In this document: positions 21,656 to 30,180 of the stretch, one piece after another
How positions within the stretch are numbered: position 1 is the first letter of the stretch
How the letters are laid out: each line of letters starts with the position of its first letter
Assembly (NCBI RefSeq): GCF_020360975.1
Contig: NW_025408672.1
Location: forward strand, 2,790,001-2,854,000
DNA length: 64,000 nucleotides
Source of the DNA: Hirsutella rhossiliensis
Taxonomy: Eukaryota; Ascomycota; Sordariomycetes; Hypocreales; Ophiocordycipitaceae
Direction of reading: 5' to 3'
Notes under the pieces: generated by a model
Told to the model about the DNA's origin: nothing
The model's input: the letters and a program-made list of their open reading frames with translations, nothing else
Database searches by the model: none
Program-made: the position numbers and the translations under genes

Positions 21656-21748
21656 CGCGGCATCAGCACACGCACACACATACACGCACGCCTTCACACA
21701 CTCTCACACACACGCTCTCTCACACACACTCTCCCTCTCTCACCCTCT
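21656..21748 (+). repeat. CA/CT-rich simple-sequence leader
   Basis: Imperfect CA and CT dinucleotide runs between the TATA box and the ATG of the orphan gene. It is likely transcribed as 5' UTR; an open frame through it is a composition artefact. Confidence 0.75.
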
Positions 21749-21769
21749 CCTCCATCATCCGACCTCAGG

Positions 21770-24700
21770 ATGATGCTCTGCGACCTCGGCTCCGGCGGCC
21801 TCTGCGGGCTCCTTGTCTGCATGCTGTGCGAGGTCTTCCTCGCCCTCACCTCCCCCCTCCTCGACATCGCTCGCCGGACATGCGAGCTCCTCCTCCTCGG
21901 TGCCGGGTGGTTCCTCACTGCCACCCGTCTCGGCACCTACATCCTCCTGTGCCTCCATCTCTCGTTCGTGTCCCCGAGCCTTGGCTGGTTCCTCATGACG
22001 GTCTTCTGGTTCGGCGAAGCTGTCACCAAGGCCGGGGCGAGGGGGCCCGACGTCGGGTTCATCCTGGCGGAGATTTGGATGGCTTTCACCATGCTCGCTC
22101 TCTTCGACCTCTGTGTTTCGGAAACCCCGGCCATGGCACGTTGGGTCATCCAGTTGCTCACTCGACAATTTCACCAAGCACTGGACGCTGACATCTCGTT
22201 GCCCGACAATCTCATCCGGTGCTACATGCCTTCCGGCATCGGGTCGCCTGGCGACCTTTACTACCGCAGCCTCCTTTGCGGTGGTACCATGGAAGAGCAT
22301 GCAGCTCCGAAACACGAGCAAGACGCCCTTCGCGATTATGGTTATCTGAGGGTGAACGATACCTGGATTCGCGACGTCTTGAAGAGGAGACAGCATGGAC
22401 GCAAGATGGCCCAACTCGGTGCCCCCCTGTCCCCATTTTCTCTGCCCACGGTTCGCCGTCGCGCCTTTGGACCGACCACGAACCTGGATACCCCCGTGCA
22501 GCATCCCCAGACGGTGCCTCTCGACTACGACAACCCCATCGAGCGGTCTGGGGCCCATCAAGGGCTGTTCCCGATGCCCTTGGACAAGCAGCTGCACGAC
22601 AGAGAAGAACGGGACGAGTCGACGGCAGGGGCCATTAGCCCCATCCGAGACCCAGAGGACGGTTCCGAGTCCTCTGGTGAGGATCAATGCCCTGCCGTCG
22701 GCTTCACGGCCACATTTGAAAATCCGGACAGCTCCCCAGAGCTGAGAGATGGTAGTGGCCGGGGGGAGATGACGGCCGGTGAGGAACCCGACGGCTCGCG
22801 AGGGCCTGAAGGTGAAGCCGGCCGGGGATCGATAATGGACGCCCAGCTGGACGGCTCGCAAGGGTCGGACGGGGAAGGCGGCCCGGTCCCCGTCATCACC
22901 GCCCAGGAACCCGGCGACGGCTCGCAAGAGCCTGAGGGAGACGGCGGTCAAACACCGAGTTTCGCCGCATCGGGCCCCGAGACCCTGCTGGAGGGGTGGA
23001 AGGGTGACGAGATGCGGCGAGGCCCTCTTGCCGCCGTGGGGTCGAACGGTGAGGAGTTCGACGCCCGCGGCACTTACAACGACCGGCCGCCCGTGGGACT
23101 GGGGAAGTCCACCGCCGCCGGCGTTGCAGATGACGCACCCGCCGCTGCCCGGAAAGGCAGCATGCTCGACTGCGGAGCGGCCCAAGACCCAGAGCCGGTC
23201 TCTGGTGAGGGCTTCACCCCGTTTTTGGGCGCCACCCTTGCGCCCGAGGCCTCTATTGGGGCCGAGGGCCATGTGGTGACGCCCACATGCCATGTTGGGG
23301 ACCCTGGACTGGAGGCGTCTGACCGCCTCCTCGTGTGGGGGCCCCATCCATCTGGCGAGGCTACGTTGGTGCTTGAAGACTCCATGGAGTGGGAGAGCAC
23401 TGGCCGGCCGATCGTGGTGCAGGCAGCGGCGGATCTTTCGGGGTCTGTCGTGGTCGACCACGGATCGCCGATGGAGCTCGACACGGCCGAGGAACCAACC
23501 GACTTTCGCGGGTCGTTTGGGGAGGTCGCCGGTGGCCTGGTGGACGACTCCGAGAACTCTATGGAGTGGGAGGAGACGTTCGCCGTGGTCATCGGAGGAA
23601 CCGCGGTGGCGAAGGAGATCGAATCCGGGCTCGTCGACTCTCTCCAACGCCGGTCTCTCTTTGGCGAGACAACCGCGGGCTCCGAGCACATGGCCGCAGT
23701 CGAAGCGGCGGGTCGTGCTGGCGCAGTCTTGGAAGTGTTAATTCACGAAACCGCTGGCCAGCTTTCGAGAATGACCATCTCGGACCCCGAGGCACTCTTG
23801 GAAGACGGAGACATGTCGGACGCGGCCGTCCAGCAGGCCGTGCCGGAAGTCGACGTTGAAACCGGTGCCCAGAACTCGATGGTGGCGGTGGACGACACCC
23901 ATCAGGTGCCTTCGTTCACGACCCTGATGGAGGATGCTCAATTCTTCGACGACATTGCGTACAGCTTTCCTCGCGCAGTCGTCGACGCGTCTAACGTCGC
24001 CGCCACCATCGCCCCAGCTCCCCCCCTTGAGGCCACCCCCGACCTGGCGTGGGATTCGCTGGTCGATCCCATGTCGGTCCTTTCCGCCCAGGAGTGGGCG
24101 GAGCTGGAGGCAGAGTTCGGGCTGAATGCCCCCGACTCCTCGGCTTCGGCTGGGGAGGTCCTCAGTGCACCCGTGTCAGCCCAGGGTAGGGTACGTGTGG
24201 TGCCTGAGGCGGGGCCTCAGTCCAGTGCCGAGATGGTCCTCGCCCCCGAGGTTGGCCAGGAGAGGGCCTTCCTCGAGATTCAGGCACAGGAGGACGGGGA
24301 GGCGGTACAGCACCGCCAGGAGGTGATGGAGGGCATCGCGGAGCCCCCATCATCTTCGGAGCGACAAGCCACAGAGCCGGCGCCAGTTCCCGAGGCCCCT
24401 CTGCCCGCGCTCCCCCCGTCCTCCGTAGTCAGTGTGCCGAAACCTGAGACGCCCGCATACGAGCGTCCCCGGCGATACAGCTTCGACACCGACTTGGAGC
24501 TTCCTCGAAAGGGCGATAACGAGGACGCTTCCAAGGAGGAGGTCATGTTGGACGATGCCGAGACCGTAACGGCTCGTCCCAAGCTGGTCGCAAGGGGCCC
24601 TTGTGTGGCAAAGGAGGCGGCCAACCAGCTGCGGCAGGACGACGCAGGCAAACCCAAGGCCGTCAATGCGAGGGACGAGAAGGACGATGAGCCGGGCTAG
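21770..24700 (+). CDS. orphan membrane protein with acidic repeat-rich tail (unrecognised)
   Basis: 976 aa from the first ATG after a TATA box and CT-rich leader; the same frame is open further upstream but only through simple sequence. I do not recognise the family. Residues 1-120 contain about four hydrophobic segments (GLLVCMLCEVFLALTSPLL, LLLLGAGWFLTATRLGTYIL, LGWFLMTVFWF, ILAEIWMAFTMLALFDLCV). After about residue 240 the chain is acidic and disordered, with degenerate repeats: DGS(R/Q)xPEGE-type units near 350-400 and SMEW(E/S)/SPMELD units near 535-605. Third codon positions are strongly C/G, which supports real coding. It ends in TAG at 24698, but the same frame then stays open for another 140 codons of similar style, so the true C-terminus may lie further on. 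Confidence 0.6.
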   Translation: MMLCDLGSGGLCGLLVCMLCEVFLALTSPLLDIARRTCELLLLGAGWFLTATRLGTYILLCLHLSFVSPSLGWFLMTVFWFGEAVTKAGARGPDVGFILAEIWMAFTMLALFDLCVSETPAMARWVIQLLTRQFHQALDADISLPDNLIRCYMPSGIGSPGDLYYRSLLCGGTMEEHAAPKHEQDALRDYGYLRVNDTWIRDVLKRRQHGRKMAQLGAPLSPFSLPTVRRRAFGPTTNLDTPVQHPQTVPLDYDNPIERSGAHQGLFPMPLDKQLHDREERDESTAGAISPIRDPEDGSESSGEDQCPAVGFTATFENPDSSPELRDGSGRGEMTAGEEPDGSRGPEGEAGRGSIMDAQLDGSQGSDGEGGPVPVITAQEPGDGSQEPEGDGGQTPSFAASGPETLLEGWKGDEMRRGPLAAVGSNGEEFDARGTYNDRPPVGLGKSTAAGVADDAPAAARKGSMLDCGAAQDPEPVSGEGFTPFLGATLAPEASIGAEGHVVTPTCHVGDPGLEASDRLLVWGPHPSGEATLVLEDSMEWESTGRPIVVQAAADLSGSVVVDHGSPMELDTAEEPTDFRGSFGEVAGGLVDDSENSMEWEETFAVVIGGTAVAKEIESGLVDSLQRRSLFGETTAGSEHMAAVEAAGRAGAVLEVLIHETAGQLSRMTISDPEALLEDGDMSDAAVQQAVPEVDVETGAQNSMVAVDDTHQVPSFTTLMEDAQFFDDIAYSFPRAVVDASNVAATIAPAPPLEATPDLAWDSLVDPMSVLSAQEWAELEAEFGLNAPDSSASAGEVLSAPVSAQGRVRVVPEAGPQSSAEMVLAPEVGQERAFLEIQAQEDGEAVQHRQEVMEGIAEPPSSSERQATEPAPVPEAPLPALPPSSVVSVPKPETPAYERPRRYSFDTDLELPRKGDNEDASKEEVMLDDAETVTARPKLVARGPCVAKEAANQLRQDDAGKPKAVNARDEKDDEPG

Positions 24701-25324
24701 GGTCCCGGCTCGCGTCCGATCGCTCCCGAGCGGCGACGCGAGCCTTCCAGCGTCGAGACTGCCGGTGGCCAGGCCGTCACGTCTCAGAAGCGGGTTGACG
24801 GTGTTCACCCGACTCTCCCGGATTCGAAGATGCAAGGCACCGATCCGCAGCCGGCCGGGCAGACCGATCGACATGTTGCCCCCATTAACATGGGCGGAGG
24901 CCTGCTTATCCCAGGCGGCAACATCACACGCCCGGCCGCTGCCTCGACAACTCCCGCTCCGGCTCCGACAACCCCCCACCGACTGACGGGTCGCGCCCAA
25001 GATCCCCAGTCGGCCGAGGAGAAGGAGCGGATGAAGCTCGAGAAGCTTCAGAGGCGGGCGAAAGCGCTGCAGAATCGGAAGCCCAGCATCTTCCACACTC
25101 CGAAAAGGAACACCGCCCCTTAGACCGCCTACGGCACCCGCGCCGCGGGGTCTGCGGAGAGAGATCGCCAACTTAGATCTGCGCAGACCCTGCAGGACTT
25201 GAATGCCACGGAGAGCCGGGCCAGTGGACGGGGGTCCGACTCGTCAAACTACGGGCCCTAGACCCTCATGATCGTTCCTGGCTCGGCCCTCCGAGGTAGG
25301 CTGCCGTCGAAGGGGGACGAATGA
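24701..25324 (+). pseudogene. in-frame continuation of the orphan gene beyond TAG codons
   Basis: Directly after the TAG at 24698-24700 the same frame runs on with coding-like composition. It is interrupted only by TAG at 25121-25123, TAG at 25259-25261 and TGA at 25322-25324. Recognisable hydrophilic stretches include INMGGGLLIPGGNITRP and AEEKERMKLEKLQRRAKALQ, which resemble a structured protein tail rather than random DNA. No indel disturbs the frame. Each TAG could be a 3' splice site (two follow C/T-rich tracts), a nonsense mutation (CAG to TAG fits C-to-T change) or a recoded or edited codon. I cannot choose between these from sequence. Confidence 0.45.
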
Positions 25325-26291
25325 GAGGAGGATGGTCGCCTTGGTGTGGTCAGAGACTGCTGGTCGGTCTCGGAGTCTGGGGCGGAGACGGGCACCCTCT
25401 CAGACTCTCAAGCCTCACCAGGAGGTCGCTTCCTCTCGAGAAAGAGGAGGAAATTGGGGGTCGAGCAACATGTTGGAACACCTTGTACGGATGCCATGCC
25501 ACGGATCTCGGTTCGGATTACTTGTCAAGAGGAAAGGCTGTCGGAGTCCATTTCTTTCTCATTCGACGGACACAGCTACGAGCCTACGACTTTCCTTTTT
25601 CCCCTGGGCGACGAGCGGTCGGTTGGTCTCAATCTCACCACACACTCCACGACCACGACCTCGACCTCAGTCGACATCATCTCGCGTCCTCGGCCAGATC
25701 CGGTGGGCCTTTTCTTTCTTTGGCTCCGAAATCACGACAAGGCATCCTGGACCACATGCCCCCCTGGAACAGCTCTCACTAGGGAACACGCATCTTCCCG
25801 CTTGAGAGATGGTATCTACGTTTCCGGATTTGCTTCGAGGTAAGGAGCTCCTTTGTTTGATATTCGCCCAAACCACTCAAGGACAGGATGTGCTAACATA
25901 TTTGGTCCCCAGTGCCGTATCAACAGCCCTCTCATCTGAGGAGCCTGGCGAAAATCTTCCCGCTGGATCTCCTTCGACACGCCGTGCCAGGGCCGAAATC
26001 GATTCAAAGGCCAGTTGGCTCCAGAGAATTGCTCTGGCCTTAGAGCCCGCCCATTGGAGGTTGGAGTCCGGGAACCGCAAGAAAAACCCACACCTTCCAC
26101 CGTTCTCTAGGGTTCCAACCACACGGCCGTCGAACACCGCGTAGCTCATTCTCAAAGAGCTGGAGCGGTTGCGTCCAGCGGCGGCTGCGCCTCTCGAAGC
26201 ACCAGAAACCGGAAATGATGACCTCGGGTCTCGAAATGTCCATCTCGGTGCTCTGACTCCAGAACTTGTCAGAGCATTGCGCCATTCCTGA
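25325..26291 (+). pseudogene. coding-like segment with a canonical intron (orphan locus, continued)
   Basis: From 25325 to 25839 the same frame as the upstream orphan is open. It then meets a textbook intron, 25840-25912: donor GTAAGG, branch TGCTAAC, acceptor CCCCAG. Splicing joins phase 2 to phase 2 and carries on in frame through SAVSTALSSEEPGENLPAG up to a TAG at 26142-26144. Beyond it lies LILKELERLRPAAAAPLEA and an open stretch until TGA at 26289-26291. A perfect, phase-keeping intron in the middle argues that this was, or still is, a spliced gene. No homologue recognised. It could be a separate gene downstream of the 21770-24700 orphan or its 3' exons. Confidence 0.45.
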
Positions 26292-26500
26292 GGAGGCCTC
26301 AGCACAGCCGCTATATCCTGCTGTCCTCTTTCGAAGCCCTCACAGAATCATTCTGGAGGGATGGCGCGGCAAGATTCCTCACAATCTATGCCAACTGAGG
26401 TGGACATCATTCGATCATCACAGAAACGGCCAGAGCATCGCGCCACTTCTGAGGGGGCCTCATCAGCCATTACTACCTGTACGGCTGGCCTCCTCACGCT
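26271..26500 (+). repeat. diverged direct repeat, about 160-bp period
   Basis: Sequence at about 26271-26330 (from CAGAGCATTGCGCC) is repeated with changes at about 26432-26490 (from CAGAGCATCGCGCC), including a shared block resembling GAGGAGGCCTCA. In the matching frame the two copies give EHCAIPEEASAQ and EHRATSEGASSA. This suggests a partial tandem duplication inside the orphan locus. Confidence 0.5.
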
Positions 26501-26763
26501 TTGCAGCCGATTTTCTGTGGACCGAGCCCTGAGGTGCCATCGATGAACCTCGCTGCCTCGTCTTCACCCTCCAAGACAGGCGACTCCGGGATTCTTCAAA
26601 GGGAGCCCACGCGCTTCACTTACTCCCTTTGCCGGTAGCCCAAAGTCTTCGCCTGTGGGCATCGCCCATCGAGAACGTCATCCCCTCTGGATGACTCGTC
26701 ACCTCGACTATTACATTGCACGGTGACTTCTCGGTTCATGGCTCCTACAACAGCCAAGGGTGA

Positions 26764-27315
26764 ATGCTGCGCTCTCCAGCCAGCTGTGCTCATACCGCAG
26801 CTATCCATGGGCTACCAGCACCGGATGCGAGGTTCATCAGGCGCAAATTCGCCAGTACATTCACCTCTTCAGTTGGCCAGCAAACTGCCAGCACTGACGT
26901 CCTACATCCAGAAAAGACACCAACGATTTCACTCATCAAGTTGGTCGACCAGAGCTCAATCTTCAACACGGGCTCGGGACAAACCCTTTACTCTTAGTCC
27001 CACGAGCCACAGCTCACTGGTCGCCCGCCTGACAGTGTCTCCGGTCTGCAAATCGGATTCAGACTACCTCCTCCAAAGGAGGCCTGTTGGGCGGTGGTCT
27101 TTTCATCAGATACCGACATCCAGGACGCGGTGCCCAGGTGGCTCTCTGCTCCCCAGAGACGCCTGTGCCGGCAGACTGAGCGATTCAAGCGCGCTGGGTC
27201 GCAAAAGTCTGACAACCTCAGACGACCAGGAGCGTCAATCGCCAGGAAGCGAGGCCTGACCTTGAGTAGCTCAGATGCGGAGCTGCTCTTGGCTGATGCA
27301 CAATCGCACATCGTG
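26764..27315 (+). pseudogene. coding-like segment spanning an in-frame TAG (orphan locus, continued)
   Basis: One frame gives protein-like sequence from about 26800 (FTSSVGQQTASTDVLHPEK, then SLIKLVDQSSIFNTGSGQ) to a TAG at 26995-26997. The identical frame then resumes with SHEPQLTGRPPDSVSGLQ and continues to 27315 (RRPGASIARKRGLTLSSSD, AELLLADAQSHI). A GTGAGC donor at 27316 and a CTCTTAG acceptor ending at 27358 would remove 43 nt. That joins it in phase to the next open frame (GEQLGKQATSARGKHH), though the intron is short and lacks a clear branch site. The 26292-26763 interval also holds coding-like pieces (KGSPRASLTPFAGSPK) but I could not connect them. Function unknown. Confidence 0.35.
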
Positions 27316-27358
27316 AGCCTTGTCACTTTCGCCCTTTGAAAAACCCTCAAACTCTTAG

Positions 27359-27925
27359 GGTGAACAACTGGGCAAACAGGCTACGTCTGCGCGCGGAAAG
27401 CATCATTGCTCCCGCCCTCGTCTACAAACCGCGATCGCTCGACTGTCGGGACACGAGAACAGCAAACTCTTCGAAACCCAGAAAAGGAGAGACCAGTTTT
27501 CCGGCAGCCGAGCGAGACGGGATGAGGTAGTCGGGGCCGAGATCGATGTACTTGGCCTCGACGAGAGCCCTGCGGCAACTTTCTTGAAGACGAAGCCCAG
27601 GGCTCCAGAACAACTTGTGGAACCCGGTCGTTGCGGACGAGTGCCATCATATCAAGACACTCGTCACGTCAAACAACAAGTTCATGGACCAACGGACCGG
27701 GAGACACTTTTGTTCGTCTCGGAAACAACGATGACAACTCACATCGAAGACGTTCTTGGCATCTGGGGAGCACGGCTTACGAAGAGCAATCAATCAAAGC
27801 CGCCGGAGATTGCCGATGAACGCTGTCCGAGAAGGGAGCCAGACATGAGGAGCCTCTTCCAATCTTTTCACAAGAGGACCTCATCTGGCTCCTGCCAGCA
27901 AGGAAAGAAAGAGGTGGGAAACATG
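27359..27925 (+). pseudogene. coding-like segment at the 3' side of the orphan locus
   Basis: An open frame with balanced composition: RLSGHENSKLFETQKRRDQF, EVVGAEIDVLGLDESPAATF, then LLFVSETTMTTHIEDVLGIW and DMRSLFQSFHKRTSSGSCQQ. After about 27925 the frame enters purine-rich low-complexity sequence, where openness no longer means coding. No family recognised. It may be the last large exon of the upstream orphan locus or an independent decayed gene. Confidence 0.35.
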
Positions 27926-28140
27926 GGAAGAATTGGAAAGAGTGGGAGGAAATGGGAGGTTGGATGGGAAATTTGGAATGGAAAATGGGAAACAAAAAAA
28001 GGGGGGGGGGGAGGTAAAAAGAAACCTCGGTCGCCCACACCAAAGGGACACTATCATCACGATCACAAGCACAACGAAGAACCAAAGGGCGAAACCAAAA
28101 AAGACCCAAGAAACAATCCGTCAGAAGAAAACTAAAGACG
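27926..28140 (+). repeat. purine-rich island 1
   Basis: Almost pure A/G on the plus strand at 27926-28024, with GGGAA-type units and an A7/G10 run near 27995-28012, fading into A-rich sequence. It lacks T and therefore lacks stop codons in any frame, so open frames here are not evidence of genes. Confidence 0.8.
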
Positions 28141-29210
28141 ACAAAAACGAAGACGAAGTCGGGCCGCAAGAAAACGAAAAAAACAAAGCGACCAATCTCT
28201 TCAACGGCACAGAGCGCACCTCAAACGAAGCGCCTCGGCCTTTTCTCCTCGCGGCAGACAACACAAGCCTGGAAATGGGCAACTCATGCCCGGCTTAAGA
28301 CAAAACCTACAACAACCAGCCAGTTCAACAGCCAAAGCAAGAAAGAATGCTGAGCACACCTCGAAAAGAAAAAAGAAAAAAAGGAGGCTCAAGGCACACA
28401 CAAAAAAGTTGCCGAAAACATCAGCAAAACTCACACTCACCACGATCATGAGTTTTGCTACCTCTGGCTGAGAATCTGGGCTGCCGCGAGATGCTTGTCT
28501 GGCCCCCAAGGAAGGAAAAAAGCAGTGAAGCTCGTGCGAGGCTTACCGGGCAACACTTCTACAGACTCGGAAGCCGGAAAAAAAGGAGCACGGCACTCAC
28601 TCGCTCTCTCAAAAAGAAGAGAGAAAGGAAAAGGGAAAGAAGTGGGAAGGAAAAGGGAAAGGAATGGGAAAAAACAACCACGAACAAAACGATGTCGACA
28701 TTCTCGGCATCGAGGCCATGGTTTGCGCAGGCATCACGGCGTGGGCAAGCATAGTTGCCGAAATGCAAACAGCGTCTGCGTCATGCCTCGAGATGCTCAA
28801 CTTGTCACCTCGCATCCGCGCTCTGGAGACTCCGTCTGCGTCAACCAAAAAAGAAACCAACAACAGCAGACTCCTCCTCAGCAGCCATGGCCTCCCTCCC
28901 TCCACGCAGCAAGCGGCACAAACCGCCGCCCTCGTGTGCGAGGCTCTCGCCTCTCCAAGCGTACGGACAGAGCGGTCGACTCATTGCCGAAATCCCAGGC
29001 CTCTGCAGCAACACATACGCTCTGCAGAGGGAACAAGCCCTGCCACGAAAAAAGAATCGGGTGCGGCCCTGGGAGAGGCGAGAAGCAGAGGACACACCAC
29101 AAGAGCCTCGTGCTTCCGACTTTGCTACGCAGAAAATTAAAAAAAAACACGCCAGGAGGAGAAGGAGGAGAGGGAGGGAGGGAAGTCTAGGTCTCTGCCT
29201 GGAGCGCAAA
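28141..29210. other. A-rich accessory DNA with scattered coding-like fragments
   Basis: Plus-strand A/G and C bias with few T. Short protein-like pieces appear in different frames, for example NDVDILGIEAMVCAGITAW near 28690 and SPLQAYGQSGRLIAEIPGL near 28950. They could not be joined and no start, stop or intron pattern is convincing. Purine island 2 lies at 28610-28675. I call no gene here. Confidence 0.4.
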
Positions 29211-29389
29211 TGAACTCCTTGACCTTGCAAAAACAGCCTTCTTTGAAAACAAGATTGGCACGCCGAAATAACCGGCACTCAAAGCACCACAAAGGCACAC
29301 CGAATGCCTCTTCACATGTCCGCCGGAGTCAAAGCATAAAATGCTCGGCCCAGCACGCGATGCAGCGAATGCTCATCCACACCGAGCAG

Positions 29390-29560
29390 CATCGAAAGGA
29401 CAAAAACAAAAAAAAAACAGACAAACAAAGCAAACACAAGACGAAGAAAGGGAAGGGAAAGGGAAGGGGAAGGAAGGGGGAGAAAGTGGGAGGAGGAAAG
29501 GGATGAAAGGGGGGAAGGTGGACGGGGAAGGGGGAAGTGAGAAAGAGGCGGTCTTGAGGC
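29390..29560 (+). repeat. purine-rich island 3
   Basis: Poly-A-rich sequence followed by about 100 nt of GGGAAG/GGAAAG units on the plus strand (29445-29560). It is the longest homopurine tract of the window and the last sign of the unusual block before ordinary intergenic DNA resumes. Confidence 0.8.
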
Positions 29561-30180
29561 ACATTCCCAATGGGAATGAGTCCTGCCCGTCTTTTGCCCG
29601 AACTCGGGCTGCACGCAAGGCACGTTCTCCCCGACCCTTTGACGCAAACATGCGAGCAAGACCACTAACAGTTTGAAATGTCTAGGCAACGTCGTCGACG
29701 GGGCCTCGGGGGCTGGCAGGGTAAGAGATGCTAACCGGCCCCGCAGCCATCTGCCAGCCCACCGGGGTCCTATTCCCAATGCAAGTTACCAATCCGGATG
29801 AAAGGTGGCATGTACACGAGGTCGTTGGGAAACCAGGGAGGGATGATGGGCGCGGGAGGTGGAGGAGCCAGAAGAGCAGGTTGCATTCCGGTGATGAGCG
29901 AGAGCGAAGAGAAAATGAAGGAAGAGCATGTAAATGGCCCTCGGGGTTTCTTTGTGAAATGGCGGAGCCTTGGGAGGGGGGCAGAAATTGGATGGCGGCA
30001 CGAGAAGAGGATGACGAACACCAGCGGGACCTTAGATTTTCTTGTATGACAGACAATTCGAGGCAGAGACAGCAGGAGAAAACAAAAATCAAAGTGTGTA
30101 CACAAAAACGCAGACTCTAACGGGCCCCATCAGAGACAGGCTCGGGCCTTGTCACATTTGAAATGCCTTCTTCATTCATG
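29561..30180. other. intergenic, Atg14 3' side
   Basis: Composition returns to normal after about 29565. No gene recognised on either strand; it probably includes the Atg14 3' UTR and terminator region. Confidence 0.5.

Noticed and set aside
21755..23689. 644-codon open frame on the minus strand opposite the orphan gene
   Set aside because: It mirrors the GC-rich codon bias of the plus-strand frame. It has no TATA or leader arrangement, and its product is an Arg/Gly/His-rich composition artefact.
24701..29600. Transposon or retroelement as the source of the accessory block
   Set aside because: No terminal repeats, reverse transcriptase, integrase or transposase motifs were seen, and the only repeats are short.
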